DNA of 64,000 nt from the NCBI GenBank assembly GCA_018648645.1, contig JABGQS010000014.1, positions 1 through 64,000 on the forward strand, in the 5' to 3' direction. The notes under the pieces were generated by a model. The model had not been told where the DNA came from, did not search any database, and saw only the letters and a list, made by a program, of their open reading frames with translations. This document shows positions 51,066 through 60,245 of the stretch, piece by piece. The position numbers and the translations under genes are program-made. Each line of letters starts with the position of its first letter. Positions within the stretch are counted from its first letter, which is position 1. This DNA comes from Clostridia bacterium. Lineage in GTDB: Bacteria; Bacillota; Clostridia; Christensenellales; SZUA-584.

Positions 51066-53621
51066 ATGGCAAAACTTACACCAATGATGAGACAATATAT
51101 AGAAATCAAAGAGAAGCACAAGGATTGTTTGCTGTTGTATCGGCTAGGTGATTTTTATGAATTATTCTTTGAAGACGCTGCGACCGCTTCAAAAGAATTA
51201 GGACTAACACTAACAAAACGTCACGATTATCCTATGGCGGGCGTTCCGTATCACGCGGTTCAAAGCTATATAGACACGTTGATTAAAAAGGGTTACAAAG
51301 TAGCCATTTGCGAGCAGACGAGCGACCCCAAAGCGGCTAAAGGCATTGTAGACCGCGACGTCGTGCGCATCATCACGCCCGGCACGGTGATAGAAAACGC
51401 TATGCTCAGCGAGACGGAAAACAACTATATTGTGTCTGTGTTCACCGAGGAAAATAAAGTCGGTATCGCATACGCCGATGTGTCCACAGGTGATTTTTAT
51501 ATCGGCGATACTACAGCCGATGGTGATTATTCGCAGGTTATCAGCGAAATTTCAAGAATATTGCCCAGCGAGATTATATATGCGCAGAGTGACAAGGCTC
51601 TTATGGACATTTTAGCTCCGATGATAGCCGAGCAAAGCATTTATATCAGCGAATATCCTGCGTTCACTTACGAGAAGGATACGGCTGCAGACTCGCTGAT
51701 GTCACATTTCAACGTGCTTAATCTGGCCGGCTTTGGACTTGCCGAAAACAGCATAGGCATATGCGCCGGCGGAGCACTGATAGATTACTTGCGAGAAACG
51801 CAAAAGAACGCGCTCGCTCACATCAACACTATCAAAGTAAACAACAAACAGGAGTTTATGGCACTTGACGTTTTTACGAGAGCGAATTTAGAGTTGACCA
51901 AAACGCTGAGAGAAGGAAAAGTTAGAGGATCGCTGTTTGGCGTAGTCGACAAAACGCGAACGGCTATGGGCGCGCGGCTGCTTAAGCGATATATAAACGA
52001 ACCGCTGCAAAACCGCAGCCAAATCGAGCTGAGGCTGAATGCGGTGCAAGAGTTGAAAAAAGACTTGCGGCTAATGGACGACATCGAAAACGCGATTGAC
52101 GGCGTGTTTGATCTTGAAAGGTTGATATCGCGCATATCCTACGCGTCGCTTGACGCCAGAAACTGCCTTGCGCTAAAGGCTTCGCTAATTAGATTACCTG
52201 CGCTCAAAAGTGTGCTTTCCGACTGTCAGAGTGCGCTTTTACAGCGGCTGCACGGCGAGCTTGACGTTATGGAGGACATTCACGCGCTGCTCGAAGTCTC
52301 GATAGAAGAAAACCCGCCAATCGGCATCACGAACGGCGGCATCATAAAGCAGGGCTATAACGCGCAGATCGACGAGCTGAAAGTCGCATCGCGCAACGGC
52401 AAGGAGTGGATTGCATCTCTGCAGGCCAGCGAGCAGCAGGCAACGGGCATCAAAAAGCTGAAAATCGGTTACAACAAGGTTTTTGGGTACTATATCGAGG
52501 TAACTAAATCGTATTTGGAGCTTGTGCCGTATCGCTATATAAGAAAGCAGACGCTTGCAAACTGCGAGCGATTTGTCACGCCCGAGCTTAAGGAGATGGA
52601 GGAAAAGATACTCGGCGCACAGGAGACTTGCATCGCGCTGGAGTACGATTGCTTTGTGCAGGTCAGAAGCACGCTCGCGCTGAATATAAAACGTTTTCAA
52701 GACGCGGCAAAAGTGATCGCAAATGCAGATGTGCTGCGCAGCTTTGCGGCATTGGCGTTCTCGAAAAACTATGTGAAACCGACGCTTATCGACAGCGGAG
52801 ATTTGACGATTCATGGCGGTCGGCATCCTGTTGTCGAGTCGTTTGTAAAGCAGTCTTTCGTGGCTAACGACACCACAATCACCGATGACGATAAAATTAT
52901 GATACTCACGGGGCCGAATATGGCAGGTAAAAGCACGTACATGCGCCAAGTCGCGCTCATCGTTTTGATGGCGCACATGGGCAGCTTTGTGCCGGCTGAT
53001 AGTGCTACAATCTGCATCGTGGACAAGATATTCACGCGGGTGGGCGCGTCGGACAACTTGGCATCAGGGCAAAGCACGTTCATGGTAGAAATGAACGAAG
53101 TTGCGCATATCCTGCACAATGCAACACCGAACAGCCTGCTGATTCTTGACGAAATCGGCAGAGGCACAAGCACTCTCGACGGTTTGTCGATTGCGTGGTC
53201 GGTGGTAGAGTATCTAAGCGCGAATATAAAAGCGAAAACGTTGTTTGCAACCCACTTTCATGAGCTGAGTGAGCTTGAGGGTATTGTTGACGGAGTCAGC
53301 AACTATTCAATCAGCGTGAAAGAGCTGGAAGACACGGTTATTTTTCTGCACAAAATTGTGCGGGGGGGAGCGGACAGAAGTTTTGGAATAGAAGTCGCGA
53401 AGCTTGCGGGGGTGCCGTCTGCCGTCACGGAGCGAGCCAAAGTGCTGATGAGTTCGCTTATCGAGAAGGACGAGAGTATACTTGGTATCAAACCTGCGAA
53501 TCAGGAGAAAAAGGCAATCAGCAAGGATGAAGTGACAAAAATGCTGGAAGCAATTAACCTTGATAACATTACGCCGCTGGATGCGCTGAAGATATTGACC
53601 GAAATAAAGTATAAGATGTAG
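51066..53621 (+). CDS. mutS: DNA mismatch repair protein MutS
   Basis: 851 residues, normal length. N-terminal mismatch-binding motif GDFYELF with Phe and Glu near 31; connector; lever/clamp; Walker A GPNMAGKSTYMRQ near 617; LILDEIGRGTSTLDG near 695 (Walker B); LFATHFHEL near 725. It binds mismatches and recruits MutL, encoded 12 bp downstream. It begins the mutS-mutL-miaA-hfq operon. GGAGCGGATAT precedes the ATG. Confidence 0.97.
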   Translation: MAKLTPMMRQYIEIKEKHKDCLLLYRLGDFYELFFEDAATASKELGLTLTKRHDYPMAGVPYHAVQSYIDTLIKKGYKVAICEQTSDPKAAKGIVDRDVVRIITPGTVIENAMLSETENNYIVSVFTEENKVGIAYADVSTGDFYIGDTTADGDYSQVISEISRILPSEIIYAQSDKALMDILAPMIAEQSIYISEYPAFTYEKDTAADSLMSHFNVLNLAGFGLAENSIGICAGGALIDYLRETQKNALAHINTIKVNNKQEFMALDVFTRANLELTKTLREGKVRGSLFGVVDKTRTAMGARLLKRYINEPLQNRSQIELRLNAVQELKKDLRLMDDIENAIDGVFDLERLISRISYASLDARNCLALKASLIRLPALKSVLSDCQSALLQRLHGELDVMEDIHALLEVSIEENPPIGITNGGIIKQGYNAQIDELKVASRNGKEWIASLQASEQQATGIKKLKIGYNKVFGYYIEVTKSYLELVPYRYIRKQTLANCERFVTPELKEMEEKILGAQETCIALEYDCFVQVRSTLALNIKRFQDAAKVIANADVLRSFAALAFSKNYVKPTLIDSGDLTIHGGRHPVVESFVKQSFVANDTTITDDDKIMILTGPNMAGKSTYMRQVALIVLMAHMGSFVPADSATICIVDKIFTRVGASDNLASGQSTFMVEMNEVAHILHNATPNSLLILDEIGRGTSTLDGLSIAWSVVEYLSANIKAKTLFATHFHELSELEGIVDGVSNYSISVKELEDTVIFLHKIVRGGADRSFGIEVAKLAGVPSAVTERAKVLMSSLIEKDESILGIKPANQEKKAISKDEVTKMLEAINLDNITPLDALKILTEIKYKM

Positions 53622-53633
53622 CATGGAGAAGCA

Positions 53634-55397
53634 ATGATTAGAGTACTCGATAAAAACGTATCGAATAAAATTGCTGCAGGCGAGGTTGTCGAGCGGCCGC
53701 TTAGCGTTATCAAAGAGCTTGTTGAGAACGCAATTGATGCGGGAGCCAGCGCAATCAGCGTAGATATAACGGACGGTGGCATCAAGCAAATGTGCGTTAC
53801 GGACAATGGTGTAGGTATACCGAGTGATGACGTATTGCTGGCTTTTGAAAAACACGCGACCAGCAAAATTTCTACAGTGAATGACTTGAACCATATTGTT
53901 ACGCAAGGGTTTCGGGGAGAGGCTTTATCCAGCATCGCTGCTGTAAGCGTTTGCGATATGAAGACCAAAACGAAAGACGAGGAAGCAGGCACGCATTTGC
54001 GCATATCGGGCGGGCGAGTAGATTTTTGCAGACCTGCGGGATTGCCCGGCGGTACAAGTATTACGGTCAGCAACCTGTTTTACAACGTACCCGCGCGACT
54101 GAAGTTCTTAAAAAAGCCGGGGAGCGAAGCTGCGTATATATCCGACCTCATAAGCAGATACATACTCGCATTTGCTGAGATATCGTTTCATTATCGCGCG
54201 CAAGGCAAAACTATGTATCACAGCGCAGGCAACGGCGACTTAAAATCGGCTATTTACTGTGTTTACGGCAGCAACTTAATGGACAACATCACCGCTGTGG
54301 ACGAAGTGTTTAACGATATTCGCGTTTCGGGTTACGTCAGCAAACCCGGTATGACGATGAAAAACAGACGCTCCGGTTCGATTTTTGTCAATCGGCGCTA
54401 TGTGCGAAGCACCGCGATTTTTGATATGGTTACATCAGCGTACGGGCAAACGCTCGTCAAAGGCGAGTTCCCGTTTTTCGCGCTTAACATTACGCTGCCG
54501 GCGTCGCAAGTGGATGTAAACGTACATCCAAACAAGCTGCAAGTTCGCTTTGTTGACGCAGCGGCAGTCGAGCACGTAATCAAGGAAGCGGTATCAAGCG
54601 CAGCCGTAAACATACGCGGCAAGGTAGATATTTCGTTGAGCAAATCAGAAAATATACCTGTGCAAAAAATAGAGATGCAAACACAGGAGAGCTTTGAGCA
54701 GCCCGACTTGTTTACCGGGTTTGCACGCAGCGAAATGAAGGAAGCAAACGGTGTTTTTGGTGATTTGCAAATGCAGCAGGCGGAGGAGCAATGGGAGGAT
54801 GAGGACCTTTATGAGGAGCAAATAAGCAAATCGGGCGTTATAGTTCCGCAGCAATATCGCGTTATCGGCAGCTTTGGTAACACTTACGTGCTTGTCGAGC
54901 AGGCGGGCAATCTGCTGATGATAGACCAGCATGCTGCGCACGAGCGGCTTTTATACGACAAATTTATCAGCGAGAAGGATGTGGTTTCGCAGCCGCTTCT
55001 CTCGCCGCAAATCATCACGTTGTCACACGAGCAGAAGAACTTGATTGACGATAACATTGATGTATTCAGCGAGCTAGGGTTCGACATATCGCCATTTGGT
55101 GCGCTCGAGTATAAAATAAACGCATTGCCATCCTTGTTGAAAAACGCGAGTGCAGAAGAACTTATTGCTGAAGTACTTGCTGACGTTAAGAACCCTGTGC
55201 TTGGGCGCGAAGATTTGATACGACTTGCGTGCAGACGCGCAGTAAAAGCAAATGACAAGCTGAACGACATGGAGCTGTCAAGTATAGTAGACAGCTTTTT
55301 GAAAACGGATGTGATACCAACATGTCCGCATGGGCGACCCATAATTACTGTGATCACGAAAAAGCAAATCGAGAAAAGCTTCAAAAGGATCGTATGA
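53634..55397 (+). CDS. mutL: DNA mismatch repair protein MutL
   Basis: 587 residues. GHKL ATPase motifs IAAGEVVERPLSVIKELVEN near 12, DNGVGIP near 60, GFRGEALSSIAAV near 90; C-terminal dimerisation domain with DQHAAHERLLYDK near 428 and CPHGRPI near 562, the latter two belonging to the MutL endonuclease site found in organisms without MutH. It nicks and licenses excision after MutS recognition. Its stop overlaps miaA by ATGA. Confidence 0.96.
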   Translation: MIRVLDKNVSNKIAAGEVVERPLSVIKELVENAIDAGASAISVDITDGGIKQMCVTDNGVGIPSDDVLLAFEKHATSKISTVNDLNHIVTQGFRGEALSSIAAVSVCDMKTKTKDEEAGTHLRISGGRVDFCRPAGLPGGTSITVSNLFYNVPARLKFLKKPGSEAAYISDLISRYILAFAEISFHYRAQGKTMYHSAGNGDLKSAIYCVYGSNLMDNITAVDEVFNDIRVSGYVSKPGMTMKNRRSGSIFVNRRYVRSTAIFDMVTSAYGQTLVKGEFPFFALNITLPASQVDVNVHPNKLQVRFVDAAAVEHVIKEAVSSAAVNIRGKVDISLSKSENIPVQKIEMQTQESFEQPDLFTGFARSEMKEANGVFGDLQMQQAEEQWEDEDLYEEQISKSGVIVPQQYRVIGSFGNTYVLVEQAGNLLMIDQHAAHERLLYDKFISEKDVVSQPLLSPQIITLSHEQKNLIDDNIDVFSELGFDISPFGALEYKINALPSLLKNASAEELIAEVLADVKNPVLGREDLIRLACRRAVKANDKLNDMELSSIVDSFLKTDVIPTCPHGRPIITVITKKQIEKSFKRIV

Positions 55398-56413
55398 AGA
55401 AGTTTATTGTTATTACCGGTCCGACGGCGACAGGAAAAACAGCATTGTCTGTATCGCTTGCAAAGCGCCTGAATAGCGAGGTTATTTCAGCCGACAGCAT
55501 GCAGATTTACAAGGGTATGGACATCGGCACCGCGAAAGTAAGCCCGCACGAAATGCAGGGCGTTCGTCACCACTTTGTTGATATTATAGAGCCAAATGAG
55601 GATTATTCTGTTGCGATATTTCAGAGAGACGCGCTAAAAGTAATCGACGAGATTAATGAGGATGGTCGCGTTCCGATAATCGCGGGAGGCAGCGGATTGT
55701 ACGTCAATGCGCTGGTTTATCAGCTCGAGTTCAGCAAAGTACAAAGAAACGACGATATCCGACAAAAATATACCAAAATGGCAGATGACAAAAGCGTTGA
55801 ATACCTGTATAATGAGCTTGAGAAAATAGACCCAAAATATGCAAGTATCATCGCAAAGCAGGACAAACGCCGCATTATACGTCGGCTGGAGATTATCGAG
55901 TCGGGTGCAGATACGGATTACGACTTTCGGCGGTATAACGAGGACTACGAGATTATCATCATCGGGCTTACTATGCCGCGAGACATATTGTACGAGAGAG
56001 TCAACAAGCGCGTGGACGCCATGATGGAATTAGGACTCTTGCAAGAGGTCAAAAGTGTGTATGAGAAGTTTGGCATGACTACTGCGCTAAAGGCAATTGG
56101 CTATAAAGAAATGATTGGCTATCTGGACGGCGAGTACGATTTGGACGAAGCGGTACGCCTTGTTAAGCGCAACACACGACGTTTTGCGAAAAGGCAGCTG
56201 ACGTGGTTCAAAAAAGACGAAAGAATTAAATGGTTTGATGTAATAAATAGGCAGGGCACAGGGGACACTTTGAGCGACATGCTCGATTACATGAAAGAAA
56301 AGGGGTTTCAACATGCAAAAATCAATGATTATACTTCAGGATGTTTTTCTGAATCAAGTCCGCAAGGAGAAGGTCGTCGTAACAATCCACTTGACGAACG
56401 GGTATCAGATTAA
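55394..56413 (+). CDS. miaA: tRNA dimethylallyltransferase MiaA, long C-terminus overlapping hfq
   Basis: 339 residues. P-loop [12 protein letters not shown] near 10-21, [17 protein letters not shown] near 34, and the tRNA-binding [15 protein letters not shown] near 257-271. It adds the isopentenyl group to A37 of tRNAs for codons starting with U; MiaB then acts on it. Typical MiaA ends soon after the KWFDV segment. Here about 33 extra residues (ending [19 protein letters not shown]) run 101 nt into hfq in another frame, so the stop seems to have been lost or shifted. ATG55394 overlaps the mutL stop by ATGA. Confidence 0.93.
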   Translation: MKKFIVITGPTATGKTALSVSLAKRLNSEVISADSMQIYKGMDIGTAKVSPHEMQGVRHHFVDIIEPNEDYSVAIFQRDALKVIDEINEDGRVPIIAGGSGLYVNALVYQLEFSKVQRNDDIRQKYTKMADDKSVEYLYNELEKIDPKYASIIAKQDKRRIIRRLEIIESGADTDYDFRRYNEDYEIIIIGLTMPRDILYERVNKRVDAMMELGLLQEVKSVYEKFGMTTALKAIGYKEMIGYLDGEYDLDEAVRLVKRNTRRFAKRQLTWFKKDERIKWFDVINRQGTGDTLSDMLDYMKEKGFQHAKINDYTSGCFSESSPQGEGRRNNPLDERVSD

Positions 56414-56624
56414 GGGCGTGATCAAAGGCTTTGATAACTTTATAATCATTCTTGAAAGCGAAGGCAAACAGCTGATGATATACAAACACGCTGTGTCCAC
56501 AGTTTCGCCGTCAAAAACTGTGTTGTTCCCGTTCACCGACAAACCTGCAGTAAAACCTGCAGAAAAACCCGAAGAAAAACCCGATGATTTGGAGCCAAAG
56601 CGGCGTTTCGTAAAGGAAGATTGA
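56313..56624 (+). CDS. hfq: RNA chaperone Hfq with charged tail
   Basis: 103 residues. Sm1: [20 protein letters not shown] and [14 protein letters not shown]; Sm2: [11 protein letters not shown] charged, Pro-rich tail [20 protein letters not shown] follows. It forms a ring that helps small RNAs pair with mRNAs. AAAGGGGT precedes ATG56313; the reading frame lies inside the tail of miaA. Confidence 0.95.
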   Translation: MQKSMIILQDVFLNQVRKEKVVVTIHLTNGYQIKGVIKGFDNFIIILESEGKQLMIYKHAVSTVSPSKTVLFPFTDKPAVKPAEKPEEKPDDLEPKRRFVKED

Positions 56625-56625
56625 T

Positions 56626-57888
56626 TTGCCGCAGCGATTTAATATAGACAAGAAAATCATATCGCTTGTCGAGGAATCTGAGGAGCAACTGACCCGCGTA
56701 TTTAAGGTCGTCGATAAGATAAGTGAGCATAACCAGTACAAAGTTATTGACGCCTTTCAAAAGTGCAATATTGGCGCGCATCATTTTGCGCAATCTACAG
56801 GCTACGGATACAGCGACATTGGCCGCGAAGCACTCGGCAGAGTTTTTGCGCACACTGTAAAGGCGCAAAGCGCTGTTGTCAGCCCGCACATAGCCAGCGG
56901 CACTCACGCCATAACATTGGCGCTCTTTGCGCTGCTGCGCCCGCTTGACACGCTTATAAGCGTTACCGGGCGCCTATACGACACGCTGAACAGCGTTATT
57001 GGCAGCGAGAAAGGCGCTGATACAGGTTCGCTCGCCGATTTCGCAATCAAGTACAAGCAGGTCGAGCTTACGAGTGATGGCGATATCGACTATGAAAACG
57101 TCATCAAAACAATAGAAAAGTGTGACAAACCAAAGGCGTTATTCATTCAACGCAGCCGAGGGTACGAATGGCGCAAAGCGTTGTCCAATCAGCAGATCAA
57201 AGAGTTTACACAGAAGTTAAAGAGCGTTTATCCGGATATAATTGTTATCGTAGATAATTGTTACGGTGAGTTTTGTGAAACGAGCGAGCCGCTTGAGGCG
57301 GGTGCCGACTTGATTGCGGGCTCGCTGATAAAGAACCCCGGCGGAGGCATCGCGCCTACAGGCGGATACGTTGCGGGAAGAGCAGATTTAGTAGAGCTTG
57401 TCGAAAACAGATTGACCAGCCCGGGTCTCGGTGCGCAGGTCGGTTCATACGAAGCGTCGTATCGACCGTTTTTTCAGGGGCTGTATTATGCGCCGCACGT
57501 TGTTGGGCAGGCGCTGAAAGGCAGCATACTTTGCGCCAAAGTGTTTGAAACGCTGGGGTATGAAGTGTTTCCGACGTCGCTTGCAAGCCGAAGCGATATA
57601 ACGCAGTCCATACGCTTAAACAGCGAAAAGTTACTTTTAGCATACACAAAAGGTATACAAAAAGCGGCCGCCATAGACAGCCGCGCAGTACCTATTCCTG
57701 ATGATATGCCCGGATACGATGACAAAATAGTCATGGCAGCAGGCACTTTTGTTCAAGGTGCTTCGATAGAATTATCTGCCGATGCACCCATAAAGCCGCC
57801 CTATATCGTTTACGCACAGGGCGCACTCACTTATCCTCACATGAAGCTTGGGCTCATGATGGCACTTAGCGAAATGGGCATCATCTAA
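56626..57888 (+). CDS. aluminium-resistance/methionine gamma-lyase-like PLP protein
   Basis: 420 residues of the YnbB-type cystathionine-lyase fold. SGTHAITLALFALLRPLDTL near 91, the aspartate in IVIVDNCYGEF near 206, and the PLP lysine in GSLIKNPGGGIAPTGGY near 229. In Firmicutes this gene follows hfq and is annotated as aluminium resistance; the reaction is not established, though the family contains methionine gamma-lyase-like sequences. TTG start after AAGGAAG; convergent with lexA. Confidence 0.9.
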   Translation: MPQRFNIDKKIISLVEESEEQLTRVFKVVDKISEHNQYKVIDAFQKCNIGAHHFAQSTGYGYSDIGREALGRVFAHTVKAQSAVVSPHIASGTHAITLALFALLRPLDTLISVTGRLYDTLNSVIGSEKGADTGSLADFAIKYKQVELTSDGDIDYENVIKTIEKCDKPKALFIQRSRGYEWRKALSNQQIKEFTQKLKSVYPDIIVIVDNCYGEFCETSEPLEAGADLIAGSLIKNPGGGIAPTGGYVAGRADLVELVENRLTSPGLGAQVGSYEASYRPFFQGLYYAPHVVGQALKGSILCAKVFETLGYEVFPTSLASRSDITQSIRLNSEKLLLAYTKGIQKAAAIDSRAVPIPDDMPGYDDKIVMAAGTFVQGASIELSADAPIKPPYIVYAQGALTYPHMKLGLMMALSEMGII

Positions 57889-57899
57889 CAATTAATCAA

Positions 57900-58517
57900 T
57901 TAAAACATTCTTAAGACACCGATAACCTTGCCAAGAACATCAACTTCCTTTGAATAAATCGGCTCATAGTTCTCGTTCTCGGGTTGCAGACGAATTGAAT
58001 CCTTTTCTTTGAAAAAACGCTTTACGGTTGCTTCCTCGTCGAGCATCGCTACAACTATGTCGCCATTCTGCGCAGTTTCCTGCTTTTGCGCGATGATGCG
58101 GTCGCTGTCGAGTATACCCGCTTCAATCATGCTGTCGCCTTTGACGTTAAGTATAAACACGTCTTCTGTACCAAGCATAGAATGGGGGAGAGTCACATAC
58201 TCTTCGATGTTTTCCACCGCAGTAATCGGCATACCTGCCGCAACGTTGCCGACAACCGGCACTCTGATCATGCGTTCGCTGCAACGCTCGTCACGCGGAT
58301 CCTGCCCGTGCAGTATGGTTGTTGTGCGTGGCCGCGCGTTGTTTCTGTAGATATAGCCTTTTTTCTCGAGCTGAGTAAGATGCGCATGAGCGGTCGAAGT
58401 AGATTTGAGATTCAATGCGTCGCAAACTTCTCGTACACTGGGTGCATAGCCAATCTCAGCAATGTAGTTTTTCATGTAATCAAATACGTCTTTTTGCCTT
58501 GTTGTTAACTCAGTCAT
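57900..58517 (-). CDS. lexA: SOS repressor LexA
   Basis: 205 residues. Winged helix at about 5-70 (TRQKDVFDYMKNYIAEIGY, SVREVCDALNLKSTSTAHAHL), cleavage site Ala-Gly in VAAGMPI near 92, catalytic Ser in GDSMIEAGILD near 127 and Lys in EEATVKRFF near 164. It represses SOS genes until RecA triggers self-cleavage. A LexA box lies upstream at 58574-58587. Confidence 0.96.
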   Translation of the reverse strand: MTELTTRQKDVFDYMKNYIAEIGYAPSVREVCDALNLKSTSTAHAHLTQLEKKGYIYRNNARPRTTTILHGQDPRDERCSERMIRVPVVGNVAAGMPITAVENIEEYVTLPHSMLGTEDVFILNVKGDSMIEAGILDSDRIIAQKQETAQNGDIVVAMLDEEATVKRFFKEKDSIRLQPENENYEPIYSKEVDVLGKVIGVLRMF

Positions 58518-58536
58518 TTTAAATCACCTCAGATTT

Positions 58537-58565
58537 ATAATACCAAAAAATATATTCTATGTCAA
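58537..58565 (-). promoter_or_regulatory. promoter of lexA
   Basis: Minus strand TTGACA (58560-58565), 17-bp spacer, TATTAT (58537-58542). Confidence 0.75.
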
Positions 58566-58573
58566 CAAAAAAC

Positions 58574-58587
58574 CAAACATTCGTTTG
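58574..58587. promoter_or_regulatory. LexA (SOS) box
   Basis: CAAACATTCGTTTG, an inverted CAAAC/GTTTG repeat with 4-bp spacing, matches the Gram-positive CGAAC-N4-GTTCG pattern at most positions. It lies just upstream of the lexA -35. Confidence 0.7.
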
Positions 58588-58599
58588 TGAAATAAAGCG

Positions 58600-59628
58600 C
58601 TATTGATTTTTCTTGATTTTTACAATGTCAGCTGCATCCTTACGCCGCTGCTCGTCTATTGCAGCATAGTGTTTCTTTGTGGTGTTTACGTCTTTGTGAC
58701 CCAGAACATCCGCAACCAAATATATGTCGCCGGTTTTTTGGTAAAGCATCGTGCCATAAGTGCTTCTAAGCTTGTGCGGAGAGATATTTTTAAGCGGAAC
58801 AGCGATTTTCGCGTACTTCTTCACCAGTTCTTGCAGTGCACGCACGCTCATCCGTTTGTTTTGCATAGACAAGAACAAGGGGGAGTCAAGGCTATACGTC
58901 GATTTCTCTTTGCGCTCTTCTATATATGCGCCAAGTGCATCGTCTGCTTCGTCGCCTAGGTATAAAAACACCTCATTTCCGCCCTTTCGAAGCGCTTTGA
59001 ACTGCCCTGCTTTAAAGTCAAAATCGCTGATATCAAGCGCACAAAGCTCGCTGATACGTATTCCGGTGGTCAAAAGCAGCGTGAATACAGCGATATCGCG
59101 CAATTTTGTCTTTTTTTGGTAGGCGAGCTGACGACTTGACAAACCATAACCAGTATTTACCACATGGAGCAGTTTTTCGGCTTCCTCATTGGTAAGACGC
59201 AATATCGGTTTCTCGTGTATTTTGGGTGTTGTCAGCTTAGAAGTGACGTTAAAGTCGATAATTTCCTTGTTATAGAAGTATTTATACAACGAGCGGATGG
59301 ACGATAATTTGCGCGCAATGCCGTTTTCGTTGTTCTGAATCACTAGGTCGTCTTTATAGTATAGCGTTAAATACTGCATGTAGATTTCGAGATCGCGCAT
59401 GGTAACGTTCTGCAATTCTTTTGCGACGGACACGGGTTTACCAAGGTCGTTGTCTAAAAAACTGAAATAAAGGCGCAGGTCGTACGCATAGTTAATGCGC
59501 GTTAGCAGCGAAGTGCGTTGCTCGATGCCGCGGAAGAAGTCGAGACAGAACTTTGGCAGCGTGTCAAGCACGGCGCGCAGCTTTTGTGTTTTTTGTACGA
59601 TCAATTCGTTTTTGCTCAGCTTAGACAT
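58600..59628 (-). CDS. tyrosine recombinase, XerC/XerD-like
   Basis: 342 residues. N-terminal SAM-like core-binding domain (about 20-130) and a catalytic domain with Arg in TTGIRISELCALD near 190, HKLRSTYG (HxxR) near 284, GHKDVNTTKKHYAAI near 310 with the catalytic Tyr. The chromosome-dimer XerC/XerD or an integrase of similar size are both possible; its place in housekeeping DNA, without attached mobile genes, favours a Xer role. ATG59628 follows AAGGCTGG. An upstream in-frame extension overlaps the promoter. Confidence 0.85.
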   Translation of the reverse strand: MSKLSKNELIVQKTQKLRAVLDTLPKFCLDFFRGIEQRTSLLTRINYAYDLRLYFSFLDNDLGKPVSVAKELQNVTMRDLEIYMQYLTLYYKDDLVIQNNENGIARKLSSIRSLYKYFYNKEIIDFNVTSKLTTPKIHEKPILRLTNEEAEKLLHVVNTGYGLSSRQLAYQKKTKLRDIAVFTLLLTTGIRISELCALDISDFDFKAGQFKALRKGGNEVFLYLGDEADDALGAYIEERKEKSTYSLDSPLFLSMQNKRMSVRALQELVKKYAKIAVPLKNISPHKLRSTYGTMLYQKTGDIYLVADVLGHKDVNTTKKHYAAIDEQRRKDAADIVKIKKNQ

Positions 59629-59658
59629 AGATACCAGCCTTAGTGTGATTATGCGGTA

Positions 59659-59687
59659 ATTATACCATATAAGGCCGTACAATGCAA
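59659..59687 (-). promoter_or_regulatory. promoter of the tyrosine recombinase gene
   Basis: Minus strand TTGCAT (59682-59687), 17-bp spacer, TATAAT (59659-59664). Confidence 0.65.
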
Positions 59688-59723
59688 CAACTATGCGCAA
59701 AACATGTCTTTTACGCATAGTTG
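59688..59723. repeat. 10-bp inverted repeat upstream of the recombinase promoter
   Basis: CAACTATGCG-N16-CGCATAGTTG, perfect. It abuts the -35 of the recombinase promoter and has no T-run, so it is either an operator or an unusual rnhA terminator. Confidence 0.8.
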
Positions 59724-59788
59724 GAAGTATCGAATTGTCCCCTATTTGATGTGTTATTGGCGTTATTGGCGCAAATTATTACTTTAAG

Positions 59789-60244
59789 CTATACCTCGTC
59801 CTCCGCGTTAGCGTTGTCAGTAATCGCTTTTCGCGCTAGCTCGTCGCATATATTGTTGTATTTATTCGTTGAATGCCCTTTAACCTTCTTGTAATGCACC
59901 TTGTGAGCGTCCATTGCAATGAGAATGCCTTTCCAAAGGTCTTGGTTCTCGACATCCTTCTTTGCGGTCGTTCGCCAGCCGTTGCGCTGCCAATTGTTTA
60001 TCCACTTTTTATCAAATGCGTTGAATATGTACGCGCTGTCGGTATGCAGAACAACGTGGCAAGGCTCTCTAAGCGCCTCCAATGCCTTTAATACGGCGGT
60101 AAGCTCCATGCGATTGTTGGTTGTGTCCGACTCATATCCGCTGAAATTTTTTTCGTTACCCTTATGTATTAAAACGGCCGCCCATCCCCCGGGTCCGGGG
60201 TTAAACGAGCACGCGCCATCTGTGTAAATCGTCACTCTTTTCAT
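59789..60244 (-). CDS. rnhA: ribonuclease HI
   Basis: 151 residues. Catalytic Asp in YTDGACSFNPGPGGW near 8, Glu in NNRMELTAVL near 46, Asp in LHTDSAYIFNA near 67, and the basic-protrusion/handle WQRNGWRT; the later KVKGHSTNKYNNICDELA contains the His and last Asp. It removes RNA from RNA-DNA hybrids. Adjacent upstream gene proC ends 1 bp earlier, so the two are probably an operon. Confidence 0.95.
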   Translation of the reverse strand: MKRVTIYTDGACSFNPGPGGWAAVLIHKGNEKNFSGYESDTTNNRMELTAVLKALEALREPCHVVLHTDSAYIFNAFDKKWINNWQRNGWRTTAKKDVENQDLWKGILIAMDAHKVHYKKVKGHSTNKYNNICDELARKAITDNANAEDEV

Positions 60245-60245
60245 G

